64,000 nt of DNA from Rhynchopus sp. YZ270_cl-10 (lineage: Eukaryota > Euglenozoa > Diplonemea > Diplonemida > Diplonemidae): assembly GCA_964035575.1 (NCBI GenBank), contig OZ037904.1:62001-126000 (forward strand). The letters are read 5' to 3'. Positions 10,961 to 21,182 of the stretch are shown piece by piece; the first letter of the stretch is position 1; the number at the start of each line of letters is the position of its first letter. The notes beneath the pieces were generated by a model. It did no database searches, was not told where the DNA came from, and saw only the letters and a program-made list of their open reading frames with translations. The position numbers were made by a program, and so were the translations under genes.

Positions 10961-11000
10961 TGAAGTTGATAGTGCAAACGACTCTGGGACGCAGGCACTG
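10961..11000 (+). repeat. module C copy
   Basis: TGAAGTTGATAGTGCAAACG followed by CTCTGGGACGCAGGCACTG. It overlaps the left edge of the 330-bp duplicated segment. Confidence 0.8.
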
Positions 11001-11310
11001 CCACCCCGCCAGGAGTAAAAGGAGGGGAAAGGGAAGAAGGGGACACTGCGAGAACACGTATCCTTTTTGTTGTTGATAATCGCCTAAGAACCACTTGGGG
11101 GGCAATAGGGTCTGTACTCAATGTTGGCCGAAGCCTTTTGCACTACGGAACGACAGTCGTCCTGAACCCTTGAGAGCAGCTTTTATGAATAATCACTTCC
11201 CAGGGGTAGTCTCACAGGAGTAGTGGACACTCTGGTGATCCTTTTCTTTCCATTCGCAATACCATGTATTGTACACAAAAAGTATACGTGGTTTCTTCTC
11301 CTCTGTCCTT
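10989..11310 (+). repeat. 330-bp duplicated segment, copy 2 (contains module E)
   Basis: Second copy of 6307-6636. Here it lies upstream of the NTPase-only gene rather than cutting into a family copy. Confidence 0.9.
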
Positions 11311-11361
11311 CAGGACTTTCACTTTTCTTACCTTTTCCATTTGGCTCTTTTTTGAACATAA

Positions 11362-11436
11362 CCACCTGATTTTTACCCCCCGGATATGGCCGGATAGGAC
11401 CGGACAGGCCAAACCCCACGTATTTTTCCCATACGT
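11362..11436 (+). repeat. CACCTGATTTTT / GGATAGG element, left half
   Basis: Starts CCACCTGATTTTTACCCCC, continues with GGATATGGCCGGATAGG-like units and AGGCCAAACCCCAC, and runs straight into the TACTGTG array. Related full hairpins are at 12835-12954 and 49345-49470. Confidence 0.65.
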
Positions 11437-11565
11437 ACTGTGTACTGTGTACTGTGTACTGGGTACTGGGTACTGGGTACTGGGTACTGGGTACTGGGTA
11501 CTGGGTACTGGGTACTGGGTACTGGGTACTGGGTACTGGGTACTGGGTACTGGGTATACTGGGTA
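11437..11565. repeat. (TACTGTG)n then (TACTGGG)n array
   Basis: About three TACTGTG units followed by about 14 TACTGGG units; on the other strand CACAGTA and CCCAGTA. The same two-step order occurs at 14385-14690. Confidence 0.95.
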
Positions 11566-11569
11566 GCTA

Positions 11570-12298
11570 CGTTAGAGATCTGTTTCATTCTCGGCAGCAA
11601 TCTTCTTCGCAAACTCCAAGACAAAGGGTTGGAAGAGGAAGTCGGATTGGGCTGTGGAAGTTTCGGGCTGCTGTTCCACCCCGCAGATGATCTTTTGTCA
11701 TCCGCATGCCCCCAGAGTCCTTCAGCACTCTTCTCATATTTGATAGGGCTTTCCATTGTGGAGCACATCAATACTGTGAGACGAACCTCATCTGTGTTGA
11801 ACCATTTGCAGTGTTCTTCAACTTCCAGTGCAAAATCTTGCGACGAAATTAGCACACCATTGAACAACTGGTCACGCGCACTATCCTTCGTCTTTTTTGT
11901 CGGAAAATAGACCGCATCACGTTCTGCACACCTCTGGATCTTCTTCGCTACATTAGTGCGATACGCGCAGAGGGAGGGGTCCACCCCTTTGCTCCCGTGA
12001 ACTTGTACTGTTTGTCCGATGTTTTCTTTGGCACAAGAGTGATGAATGGGGTTTGAGTGAGTCCAAACACATCCTTCTCAGGCAAAGAGTAATAAGAGGT
12101 TGTGAGACGCTCGGGACGCTGCGAATGCAGCATGCAGAACTGAAAGGCAGTGTTGAAACCAGAAGATTACAGATGGCGGGTCAGACGCTGTGTCACTTAC
12201 CCCATGCATCGGTAGATGAGAGCCAGCACCTTCAGAGCAGTGAACACAACACTGGGCGCAAAATTCATGTGCCAAAAGGCAACAAAACCCTACAAGGA
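11570..12298 (-). pseudogene. degenerate protein-coding remnant with a possible intron
   Basis: Protein-like stretches on the minus strand, spread over more than one frame: an exon-like piece (SVVFTALKVLALIYRC) near 12205-12265, RPERLTTSYYSLPEKDVFGL near 12050-12120, and AYRTNVAKKIQRCAERDAVY with a following acidic region near 11700-11970. A GTAAGT donor and CTTTCAG acceptor bound 61 nt at 12140-12200. I do not recognise the family. It lies between two satellite arrays and upstream of the NTPase-only copy. Low repeat content and ordinary amino-acid composition argue it was once coding. Confidence 0.4.
12140..12200 (-). other. candidate 61-nt spliceosomal intron
   Basis: Minus strand: GTAAGT donor, pyrimidine-rich end and CTGCCTTTCAG acceptor. 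If real, the host splices conventionally. The reading phase across it is ambiguous. Confidence 0.35.
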
Positions 12299-12813
12299 GT
12301 ACACAGTACACAGTACACAGTACACAGTACACAGTACACAGTACACAGTACACAGTACACAGTACACAGTACACAGTACACAGTACACAGTACACAGTAC
12401 ACAGTACACAGTACACAGTACACAGTACACAGTACACAGTACACAGTACACAGTACACAGTACACAGTACACAGTACACAGTACACAGTACACAGTACAC
12501 AGTACACAGTACACAGTACACAGTACACAGTACACAGTACACAGTACACAGTACACAGTACACAGTACACAGTACACAGTACACAGTACACAGTACACAG
12601 TACACAGTACACAGTACACAGTACACAGTACACAGTACACAGTACACAGTACACAGTACACAGTACACAGTACACAGTACACAGTACACAGTACACAGTA
12701 CACAGTACACAGTACACAGTACACAGTACACAGTACACAGTACACAGTACACAGTACACAGTACACAGTACACAGTACACAGTACACAGTACACAGTACA
12801 CAGTACACAGTAC
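12299..12813. repeat. (CACAGTA)n array
   Basis: About 73 perfect heptamers with no interruptions. It ends 20 bp before a CTGATTTTT / GGATAGG hairpin element. Confidence 0.97.
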
Positions 12814-12834
12814 AAAAATAGTTTTTTTCTGATT

Positions 12835-12954
12835 TTTCGACCCCGCGGATAGGCGCGGATAGGTCCGGATAGGCCCGGATATGGCCGGATAGGGCAAAGA
12901 TAGACCGGATAGGGCCAAAAGCCGGTTTTTTTTTGGGGGCAAAATCAGGTGGGA
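12835..12954. mobile_element. CTGATTTTT / GGATAGG hairpin element (MITE-like)
   Basis: The left end TCTGATTTTTCGACCCC and right end GGGGGCAAAATCAGGTGGG are imperfect inverted repeats. Between them GGATAGG-type units repeat about every 10-11 bp (GCGGATAGGCGCGGATAGG and onward). No ORF. Confidence 0.65.
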
Positions 12955-13153
12955 CATATCAGTTTTCAACAAAAAAACAAACAATGAAAGCGTACAACTA
13001 CCAACTCCCCCACTTTGTCGTTTCCAGTTTTCTTGTGTGGCCTGCCACAACCTTGGGAAATGAATGCACGCGGTAATCCCTTCACATTTTCCTTTCGTAC
13101 TGTCCTTAAGGAATTCCACTTACAAACACCTATTCCGCAATTTGCCCACAAAT

Positions 13154-13218
13154 TGCCTGCCTCAGGTACCACTGGTAGGCAATTTTTTAAAAACCGCGAT
13201 TTGGGTACCTGAGAGGCA
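13154..13218. repeat. inverted repeat TGCCTGCCTCAGGTACC
   Basis: The left arm at 13154-13170 pairs with GGTACCTGAGAGGCA at 13204-13218, giving an imperfect hairpin with a 33-nt loop. Confidence 0.6.
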
Positions 13219-13349
13219 CAAAAAGGGTGGAAAGCGGGGCACACCACATTTTTTTGGGCCTGTGGGGTGGATTTTCTTGGTTTTTACCCTTTTTGTGGGG
13301 ATTTTGGGCATTTTTGAAAAATGTCATCACATAGATATGACCCCCCCTA

Positions 13350-13466
13350 GCCTAGGCTACACGGCGGGGTCCGCACACCCCGAGGGTCCGTAAAACGGCA
13401 TGTTAGGACACTCCCTCTTTACGGAGTGTCATTACGTACCCTAGGGTCCGTAATTACGGAGCCTCC
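13350..13466 (+). repeat. palindromic GGTCCGTAATTACGGA element, copy 1
   Basis: Contains CTACACGGCGGGGTCCGCAC, GAGGGTCCGTAAAACGG and GGGTCCGTAATTACGGAG. The complementary arrangement is at 16655-16775, so these are inverted copies 3.3 kb apart. Confidence 0.75.
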
Positions 13467-13765
13467 CAGGGAAAGGGACTCTCGAAAAATTTTTTTTGCC
13501 CCCGTTAAGGGCTAATTTCGACGATTTGAGGCCATTAAAAGCAAAATTTGGCACTTTTGAGCATCTGTGGGGGTCTAAAACGCAGTTTAGAGTACCACAA
13601 TTTTTAGTGGGTTTTACCGAAAACAAGTCAATTTTTGGGCCGAAAAAAAATTTTTTTTGACATCACAAAATTTCCCTTGGTGGGTCCTCCCTATGTGTCC
13701 TTTGCTGGGCGAAAAATGCAAATATAGCTATTTTTAACTTTCACACACAATTTTAACGGGTTTTA

Positions 13766-13800
13766 CCTGTGTACCTGTGTATCTGTGTACCTGTGTACAG
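13766..13800. repeat. short (ACCTGTGT) array
   Basis: Four units of TGTGTACC/TGTGTATC type, the complement of the ACACAGGT array at 6864-6975. Confidence 0.8.
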
Positions 13801-13806
13801 GATATT

Positions 13807-14081
13807 TGTTGTCAAAGACATATTCCACCATGCATTGAGGAGGGTAAGACAGTGGTCGCAGTTTGTACTTGATAGCATTACAACATTTAACTTCTCCACG
13901 GGGGTCTTGGGCCGTTCACTCGGTTATACCTTGACTAGCGGAAGAGGCCTTTTTGGTCTCTAGAATATCCGGTATTCCCGAACGGAGGCGCACTTTGTGT
14001 GTTACTACGACCTGGCAACTTCCAGCAGTAGGTTAAGTAATGCTTTCTTGTAAATTGTTGGATCATTATCTCCTCAGTGCA
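13807..14081. repeat. 275-bp direct repeat, copy 1 (TG...CA ends)
   Basis: Begins TGTTGTCAAAGACATATTCC and ends CTCCTCAGTGCA; about 95% like 16199-16480. The TG...CA ends would suit an LTR pair with about 2.1 kb between, but I see no coding domain and no target-site duplication. Scattered similarity continues beyond the repeat (CACGACTTTTTT), which favours an ordinary duplication. Confidence 0.8.
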
Positions 14082-14384
14082 TGAATGCCCCACGTGACTG
14101 ACACTTTTGTGTTTGTCATGTGGAGCTGTGGTTGCTTTTTCACGACTTTTTTCCTTGTACACCAGTGTACCGTGTACCGGGGTACCTGGGCCGAACATAC
14201 ACCAGTACCCAGGTGCCTGGGTGCCCAGACACACCACTGTACCCAGAATCCAGTCTCCCACCCAGAAAACCTACTCATACACCAAAAAAGTGAAAATAGC
14301 TACTCGACCAGAAAAGTAGCTGGGAAAAGTTCAGAAAAAGCCAGAAAATTTCAACAAAATGCATTTTTAGGTTCTCGAAGACAC

Positions 14385-14690
14385 TGTGTACTGTGTACTG
14401 TGTACTGTGTACTGTGTACTGTGTACTGGGTACTGGGTACTGGGTACTGGGTACTGGGTACTGGGTACTGGGTACTGGGTACTGGGTACTGGGTACTGGG
14501 TACTGGGTACTGGGTACTGGGTACTGGGTACTGGGTACTGGGTACTGGGTACTGGGTACTGGGTACTGGGTACTGGGTACTGGGTACTGGGTACTGGGTA
14601 CTGGGTACTGGGTACTGGGTACTGGGTACTGGGTACTGGGTACTGGGTACTGGGTACTGGGTACTGGGTACTGGGTACTGGGTACTGGGC
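14385..14690. repeat. (TACTGTG)n then (TACTGGG)n array
   Basis: About six TACTGTG units then about 38 TACTGGG units, ending in GGGCACCCAGAG. Same two-step order as 11437-11565. The left flank (14160-14260) is rich in related GTACC and CCAGGTGCC pieces. Confidence 0.97.
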
Positions 14691-16198
14691 ACCCAGAGAA
14701 AGCACCTTAAAAGCAGCGAAGGCGCAGGTTACGGGGAAGACAAGGTATGTAATTATGTTTAACTTTCAGTTACTAGTGAAGATTGAACAAAAAAATGCCG
14801 CATATTTCAACTTGTTCGTGTTTTCAACTCGAAATAAACGCGTAATGTTCACACTATTAAATAGCTATTTTTTTACGCACCAATCATTTTGTGTCACCTC
14901 ATGACATGAAGGAGGAAATAGAAACAAAGCATTTTGAACACACTTGCGGTTCTGGGGACGAACCGCGCTGCAGAGCCACTCCTCACCAAACAGGTCGAGG
15001 TGTGTGCGTTTCACCACAACCTCTCCCATGGGTTTTATCGTGTGATGAGTGTTACGTTTCTATTTGGTTCCACAGGCGCTCGTTACCTGCTTCACATAAT
15101 TCACCTCGCTTCACTCGAACCATTTGTGCAGCAGGTCACTCTCTCGACCTGTAGCGTGAAAAAAATCTTATTTCACGGCAATAAATAGCCTTTTTCATTA
15201 ACCTCACCTTTCCCGACTACTACATTTGTATACCATAACTTAATCACACCCCACATTTACACTTATCACAGGATCGTGAAGTCTGAACTGCACCCGCGAT
15301 TGCGATGAGAAGCTTCACCGCGGTCCGACATTCAACAACTCAAAATCTACCCGCATCAATCTATTCTGAGTTTGCGGACGAAGATCTGGGTGGAGGGGGG
15401 TGGGTACACTTAGTCAGTCACTGCTATAGCCATTAACCAAGGGAGCATAGCTAGTGCAAGAAATTCGACTTTGGAAACCTTCCGGAAAGTCTGTCCTCTG
15501 GTTACGGAGGACTAGACACACAAAAATATTGCGTTCCCCCAGAAAACCAGTGCACAATTCACACTCCTTGTGGGTGGTCTTGTTGCCTTTTCGTCATAGT
15601 AATTTTGGCCCAGGCATGCTCTTGAAGCATGACAATTTAGTGTGTAGGGGGCAGGGTGTTGTTTTGTTCTGAATTCTCTTTGTTATAACATCTAAGTCAA
15701 TCGCGGGTGGTGGTTTGTGTAGCGTGAGGCACTCTTTTTAACAAACTTCCTGCGGCTGCTAAAGCGTTATTTCTTCGGATTTAACACGTACAGCGTAACA
15801 TAGTGGATTCGCCTGGTCGACACAACCTTTGATAGCTATGGGATAACCAACCCCCTTCGACCCCTTGTGGGTTCACTGAACAAGCCCTAGTGGTAGTTAA
15901 ACGCGATTGACATTTACATTCCTAGAGATGAAAGAACAAGACAACACTTCTGTACCCGCGCATCAAAATTGTGGAAAACTTTGCACCCCAAACACCCTCA
16001 ACAACGCCCGCCAAAAGGCGCCCCTTGTTGCTGGGACTTGGTTCTCATTGATACACTGCACAGCAGGCATTCTTCTGAGTCCAACGCAGTTTGGCCTGTC
16101 TGCAGCGTTGCACCGAAGGTGCACGAAGACAGGGTCTGGTGGTAAATTTTGCGTCTCGCATTCCCTCAGGGGGAAGTTTAAAAACTTGAGCTCGGTTT
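14691..16198. other. gene-free stretch between the direct repeats
   Basis: Moderate composition, only short frames without recognisable motifs. Nothing I can support. Confidence 0.5.
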
Positions 16199-16480
16199 GT
16201 TGTCAAAGACATATTCCACCATGTATTGAGGAGGGTAAGACAGTGGTCGCAGTTTCTACTTGATAGCATTACAACATTTAACTTCTCCACGGGGGTCTTG
16301 GGCCGTTCACTCGGTTATACCTTGACTACCGGAAGATATTCTTGAGGCCTTTTTGGACTCTAGAATATCCGGTATTCCCGAACGGAGGCACACTTTGTGT
16401 GTTACTACGACCTGGCAACTTCCAGCAGTAGGTTAAGTAATCTTTCTTGTAAATTGTTGGATCATTATCTCCTCAGTGCA
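16199..16480. repeat. 282-bp direct repeat, copy 2
   Basis: Second copy of 13807-14081, longer by a small insertion (ATATTCTTG-like) in the middle. Confidence 0.8.
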
Positions 16481-16654
16481 TGGTGGAAGACGTCTTTGAC
16501 AACTAACCGAGCTCACGACTTTTTTCGGTATGTAACTTGGGATAGGCCCACATGATCATGGTCTATCATGTGGTACCTGTGTACCACTCGGTTTGCTCCC
16601 AGGGCTTTTCGACCAGCAGTCACACATCCAAACAGTGATTTCCCACCTTAGACC

Positions 16655-16775
16655 ACGTAATTACGGACCCTAGGGTACGTAATTACGGACCCGGGTCCGC
16701 ACTTGAGGGTCCGTAAAGAGGGTCCGTAAAATTTACGGACCCTCGGGTGTGCGGACCCCGCCGTGTAGGGGGTAG
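16655..16775 (-). repeat. palindromic GGTCCGTAATTACGGA element, copy 2
   Basis: Inverted copy of 13350-13466. Includes GTAATTACGGACCC twice, GGTCCGTAAAATTTACGGAC (itself a palindrome), and GTGCGGACCCCGCCGTGTAG. Confidence 0.75.
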
Positions 16776-16796
16776 GGGGTCCGACTCCCATGTAAA

Positions 16797-16910
16797 TTTT
16801 TTTTTTTTTTTTTTTTTTTACTTGGTATTTACTCTCGTCTCTTCAGCGCTGCCGAGGCAGTGTGGCCGCTCTTTTTTGTTCTATCCAGAGTAAACCCGGG
16901 ACCGTGTCCC
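16797..16910 (-). mobile_element. short A-tailed retroposon, stand-alone copy
   Basis: Minus strand: GGGACACGGTCCC hairpin, about 90-bp body, 23 A residues. About 95% identical to 9178-9294 but with no NTPase sequence next to it. Confidence 0.75.
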
Positions 16911-17198
16911 AGCTGGTGCCGTTTTTCACATCTAGGACGTGCGGGTTGCCGTTTTACGGAGGTCACCTCCCCGTTTGCCACACAGGGTTTACAGACAGCA
17001 CACCTCCCCCTCAGGGTGTGGCAGCATCGTTAAGGACACTGGCCTGACGACAAAAGTGGAAACCTTTTTTAGGTTCCCGTGATCAGCTGACATGCTGGTC
17101 GGTGTGTTCTCTTGATGTTTTCTTTTTTTGTTGGTATCCTCTTGTTGATATGAGTAATGTAAAAGTAAAAGCAAATAAAGCTAAAAGTTGTGTTCTCT

Positions 17199-20100
17199 TC
17201 AGTTCGTTACAGTTGGCCTCAGAAGGTCACTCAGAGTGTCATCAGACAATCCGGAGGACACCAAAAATTCCAGGACCACTGCTGGGTGTTGTGTGAGGAG
17301 TGTTCCCCACGAGGTGTTGCTGCACAGGTTGGCTCTTTTGTCGGTGAGCTTGGGGCATTGCTTCAGAAGGTGCTTCGCCGTCACATTCGCCTTTCCGCAC
17401 GCCTTGCAGTTGGGGGTGTCGTTGTGGCTCCTGTCCGTGTACAGGAGGGGGTGTCGTCTTGTGCGCAGGAGTCTCATCTCACGCGCTCCCTTACGTGTCA
17501 GTCGTTGTGGGCGGAGTTGCGGGTGGCGGAGTTGTATCTTCGTCTTCGCTTTGGCGTCGGTGTGCTGGCACGCATATGCGCTGTCTTCGGTGGGTGTGAC
17601 GGTGAGCTGCGCTGCCACCCTCTTGATCTGAGAGGCGGCCGTCATCATCGCTATGGGTTCCAGCTGTGGTACCATGGCGTTCGCGTGCCGCTTTGCCTCT
17701 TTGTCCGCAGCTTCGTTTCCAGGTAGGCCGATATGGCTTGGGACGTACTGGAAGTCTACGCGTACTCCTTTGCGCGTGAGTGTGTGTATCGCACGCCATA
17801 TGTCGTGCAGTGAATGCTCGACAGCCTTCTGTGGTCCTCCCTCTAGGGCGCGGATTGAGGACTGGCTGTCTGTGAGGATCGCCACTCTCGCGTGTTTGGT
17901 GGTAGTGGTGCGGTTTGCAAGGTCGGTGAGTGCCTCACGGATTGCCGTCTGCTCGGCTTGGTAGGCCACGCATCGCCTGCCTGCCCCCTTGCCGAAGACG
18001 TGGATCATGTTGTCGTCAGCGTCCGTCACTGCACATCCCGCCCCGCCGATGTTCGTGTCGGACAGTGATCCGTCGGTGTACGTGCTGTAGTCGTACTGGG
18101 GTAGCTTGTCGAGGGCCTCCTGCGTTTTTTCCAGAGCTTCCTCTTTGGTTTGTTTAGAGTCCGCTCGGAGGACTCCTGGGATGGTGGGGTGCAGCGTAAG
18201 CTTATCCTGTACTTCCTCCCATTGCCAGGGGGGCACAGGGTAGTGGAGCGCAATGGTGCTCCGAGTTGTGTGCTGAGTGTACATCTTTGTTTCCTCAACG
18301 GTGTTCGTGGCTGCTCTAAGCCATGTAGTGTTGGAGTGTTTTTTGGTTGACTGCACGGCGGTGTACGCGGGCGAGTCATGTATGCGGTTGGCGCGCTCGT
18401 ACAGCTTTGCTCCTTCCGCTTGTGCAATTTCAGCGATTGATCGTAGGTTCGCCTCCCAGAGAAGGTTCTCCGTCGCTGTGGTGCGTAGACAGCCGGTGAT
18501 CAGTCTGGCTGCGCCGTGGTGGAGGGTCTCAAGATGGGTTCGGTTCTTCTTGAGCAGTGCGTGTCCCCACACTCCTATCCCGTAGGTGAGCACGGGCAGC
18601 ACATATGTCATGTACACTTGTCGCATGGTGTCTGCTTCCGCACCCCAGTCCTCGCCTCCTAGTGCGTACAGTACGGAGAGTCGTTGTTTGTACTTTGTGC
18701 ACACTGATTCCATGTGTTGTATCATGTTGCATTCGTCATCTATTAGGATGCCGAGGTACTGTGTCAGTCGGGTTGTAGGCACGCGTTTCCCATTGCTGTA
18801 GTGCACTGCGAATTGCTTGTCTCTGACGTTGTTGGGGTCTTTCTTGGTGGTGAAGGCTAGGAGGTTCGTTTTGTCGTCGTCGGTGGAGATTCGGAGGCCC
18901 ATTGGGGGGAGTTCACGTTCAAGTACTTCGATAGCCTTTTGTGCGGATAAAGCGGCTTCGTCGGTGTTGTTGCCAATGCACAGGATTGCGAGGTCGTCGG
19001 CGTACATGCACACATGTCCGTCCACGCACTCTAGGGTTTTCGCCAGGTTTGCCATGACTACGTTGAAGAGTAGGGGGGAGAGCACTGTGCCTTGGGGTAC
19101 TCCCTCCTCCATGTCGTAGAACTCGCTGACGTGACCTGCCACGGTCGCCGCTGCTCGTCTGTTGCTGAGGTATGCACCAATCCATTTCTGGTACGTGAGT
19201 GGGAAGTCGTGCAGGTGTTGTAGGATGGCACTGCGTTTGAGGCGGTCGTACGCCTTCTCTAGGTCGACTTTGAGGAGGATTGCACTGCGTCCTTCCTCTA
19301 CTGTGTCCTTGGCCAGTTGCGTTACCAGTGCGATGCTGTCGATCGTGGATCTCTTTTTCCTGAAACCTGCTTGGGCCTTGTGGAGGTTAGGGAACTGCTC
19401 ATCAGGGTCTTCCATGAGCTGGTGTAGGCGGTGTCCGATCATGCGCTCGAGCACCTTGCTCACTGTACTCGTCAGTGCAATTGGTCTGTACGAAGCAGGG
19501 AGGTGGTCCGGTTTCGAAGGCTTGTGGATGGGCATCAGTAGAGAAGTCGTCCATTCCAGTGGGAGTGTGCCACTACTCCACGAGAGGTTCATGATACGCA
19601 GGAGACCCTTCCTCGCCTCCGGTCCCATGTGTCGTAGCATCTCGTTGTGTATGTTGTCCATGCCTGGTGTTTTGTTGTCTTCCAGGTTGTTCACGATAGT
19701 GTTGAGCTCCTGCATTGTAAAGGCACGCTCTGATTCGTGGTATGGGACGTCCGTCGGTGTTGTGGCTACGTCCTCCGTGTCTGTGGGGTCTTTGCGGCTC
19801 ACGTCTGAGTAGTGCCTACCAAATATGTTCGCTTTGGCTGTGTTGTCGGTGATGGTGGTGCCGTTCTCCGTCAGTGGGTACTGCTGCGACTTATCGGCTC
19901 TGCCGTCCAGTTCGCGTAGTAGGTGGTAGATGTGTGAGGACCCCGCAGCCTTGTCGCACCTTGCCTCCCATATCGTGCGTTTGCTGTCGCGGATTTCCGT
20001 GGCCACATTTTGTTTTAGGCAGCTGAGGGAGTCACTATCATTTTGTGTGGGTGGTGTTGTCTGCTTCTGCAGTTGCGCGATCTTCTGGTCTCGGCGCTTC

Positions 20101-21182
20101 ATTGCTTTGCGTACTGCACCTGTGCACCACCTTCGCTTAGCTTGCCGTCGTCGATGCGTCGGGATGTGTCGTCGTGCCACGTTTCTCACCATGCCAGCCC
20201 ACTTCGCATACGCTGTCGCGGGGTTGTGCCACTTTAGGGTTGCATCAGCACTTCGCTCAAGTTCTGCAGTGTAGTCACTCCACCTGGCCCTGTTCCAATC
20301 CCACAGGGTTTTCCCGCTCCGTTTGATGTTCGAGTACTTCGGTGGAGGTGGTGTGGTGCTGTCAATCTCGAATTCCATTGGGAGATGGTCCGATAAGCCG
20401 TTATCTAGAACCCGCCATTTGATCGGCCATTTTCTTGTCTCGTCTTTGTTATTGTCACCTTTCGCTATGACCACGTCTGGTGAAGTTTTGGATTTTCCAA
20501 TCCTTGTCGCAGTTTGGGGGTCATTCCAGATTTGCATGCCGTCAGTGTTACCGACCCAGTCGTGGATTTTTGTGCCGGTTTTGTTCGGGATCGCCTTGCT
20601 CCACTGCGCATGATGGGCGTTGAGGTCTCCAGCTATCACTACTTGTTCGGTGGGGAGGTCTTCGCAGTCGAAGTCATCTTTGCGTATGTCTTTTTTTTGC
20701 TCCCCCACTGCGCTTGGCCGATATACATTGACAAAGCGTATACCGTGCACTGTGACGTCGAGCCGTTCGGTGACTTTCCACTTCGAGAACGTGTGGACTT
20801 GGGTTGGATGTTTGTCACGCACCAGTGTTACTATCCCGCCTCCATGTGTTTCACTGGTTTTTTTGGTACGGCCTTCCGTTCTTTTGCGGGTGTAGCTGCG
20901 GTAGCCGTCGATCTTGAACGTATTGGCTTGTCCGCTCGCCTTCAGTTCTTGGAGCATGACAATGTCGTACTCCTTCTTGGTTATGTGCCGCCTTATTTCA
21001 GCTCTCTTAGTGTCGGTGAGTCCGTTGATGTTCCAACAGAGACATCTCAGCGGACCCGGATTCGGATGTATCCCTGCTATCACAAGTAGAAGTAGTACCG
21101 TTGTGGATAGGTATTTAAGCAAGGAGGGGGTGTTTAGGGAGTGTGATAGGTGGAGGTGAGTTGTCAACGTCTCGCTTTTTTG
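17199..21182 (-). CDS. LINE-1 ORF2: endonuclease, reverse transcriptase, RNase H
   Basis: Numbered from the Pro after the NPGP motif, about 1284 residues. The APE-type endonuclease is at 1-230 (WNINGL, LQELK, AGDLNAHH, SPDVV, SDHLP). The RT is at about 450-760, with LKVDLEKAYD, EGVPQGTVLSPLLFN and the catalytic YADD near 684. The RNase H is at about 988-1118 (YTDGS, AEQTAIREAL, LTDSQSSIRAL, PSHIGLPGNEAAD). A C-terminal zinc knuckle is at about 1217-1233 (CKACGKANVTAKHLLKQC). No ATG exists in this frame between the ORF1 stop and the endonuclease, and the frame is -1 relative to ORF1. The likely routes to translation are -1 frameshifting at 21176-21182, or reinitiation at a non-AUG codon. The frame also stays open upstream across ORF1, but that part is Arg/His/Gln-rich shadow sequence, not protein. 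Confidence 0.9.
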   Translation of the reverse strand, partial: QKSETLTTHLHLSHSLNTPSLLKYLSTTVLLLLVIAGIHPNPGPLRCLCWNINGLTDTKRAEIRRHITKKEYDIVMLQELKASGQANTFKIDGYRSYTRKRTEGRTKKTSETHGGGIVTLVRDKHPTQVHTFSKWKVTERLDVTVHGIRFVNVYRPSAVGEQKKDIRKDDFDCEDLPTEQVVIAGDLNAHHAQWSKAIPNKTGTKIHDWVGNTDGMQIWNDPQTATRIGKSKTSPDVVIAKGDNNKDETRKWPIKWRVLDNGLSDHLPMEFEIDSTTPPPPKYSNIKRSGKTLWDWNRARWSDYTAELERSADATLKWHNPATAYAKWAGMVRNVARRHIPTHRRRQAKRRWCTGAVRKAMKRRDQKIAQLQKQTTPPTQNDSDSLSCLKQNVATEIRDSKRTIWEARCDKAAGSSHIYHLLRELDGRADKSQQYPLTENGTTITDNTAKANIFGRHYSDVSRKDPTDTEDVATTPTDVPYHESERAFTMQELNTIVNNLEDNKTPGMDNIHNEMLRHMGPEARKGLLRIMNLSWSSGTLPLEWTTSLLMPIHKPSKPDHLPASYRPIALTSTVSKVLERMIGHRLHQLMEDPDEQFPNLHKAQAGFRKKRSTIDSIALVTQLAKDTVEEGRSAILLKVDLEKAYDRLKRSAILQHLHDFPLTYQKWIGAYLSNRRAAATVAGHVSEFYDMEEGVPQGTVLSPLLFNVVMANLAKTLECVDGHVCMYADDLAILCIGNNTDEAALSAQKAIEVLERELPPMGLRISTDDDKTNLLAFTTKKDPNNVRDKQFAVHYSNGKRVPTTRLTQYLGILIDDECNMIQHMESVCTKYKQRLSVLYALGGEDWGAEADTMRQVYMTYVLPVLTYGIGVWGHALLKKNRTHLETLHHGAARLITGCLRTTATENLLWEANLRSIAEIAQAEGAKLYERANRIHDSPAYTAVQSTKKHSNTTWLRAATNTVEETKMYTQHTTRSTIALHYPVPPWQWEEVQDKLTLHPTIPGVLRADSKQTKEEALEKTQEALDKLPQYDYSTYTDGSLSDTNIGGAGCAVTDADDNMIHVFGKGAGRRCVAYQAEQTAIREALTDLANRTTTTKHARVAILTDSQSSIRALEGGPQKAVEHSLHDIWRAIHTLTRKGVRVDFQYVPSHIGLPGNEAADKEAKRHANAMVPQLEPIAMMTAASQIKRVAAQLTVTPTEDSAYACQHTDAKAKTKIQLRHPQLRPQRLTRKGAREMRLLRTRRHPLLYTDRSHNDTPNCKACGKANVTAKHLLKQCPKLTDKRANLCSNTSWGTLLTQHPAVVLEFLVSSGLSDDTLSDLLRPTVTN
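21051..21074 (-). other. 2A-like ribosome-skipping motif GIHPNPGP in LINE-1
   Basis: VLLLLVIAGIHPNPGP directly precedes the endonuclease. NPGP is the invariant end of 2A peptides, and 2A motifs are known at this position in trypanosome L1Tc/ingi and other LINEs. Here the usual D-x-E-x positions are replaced by G-I-H-P, so activity is uncertain. Confidence 0.55.

Noticed and set aside
13807-16480. Intact LTR retrotransposon
   Set aside because: No capsid, protease, RT or integrase sequence and no target duplication between or around the repeats.
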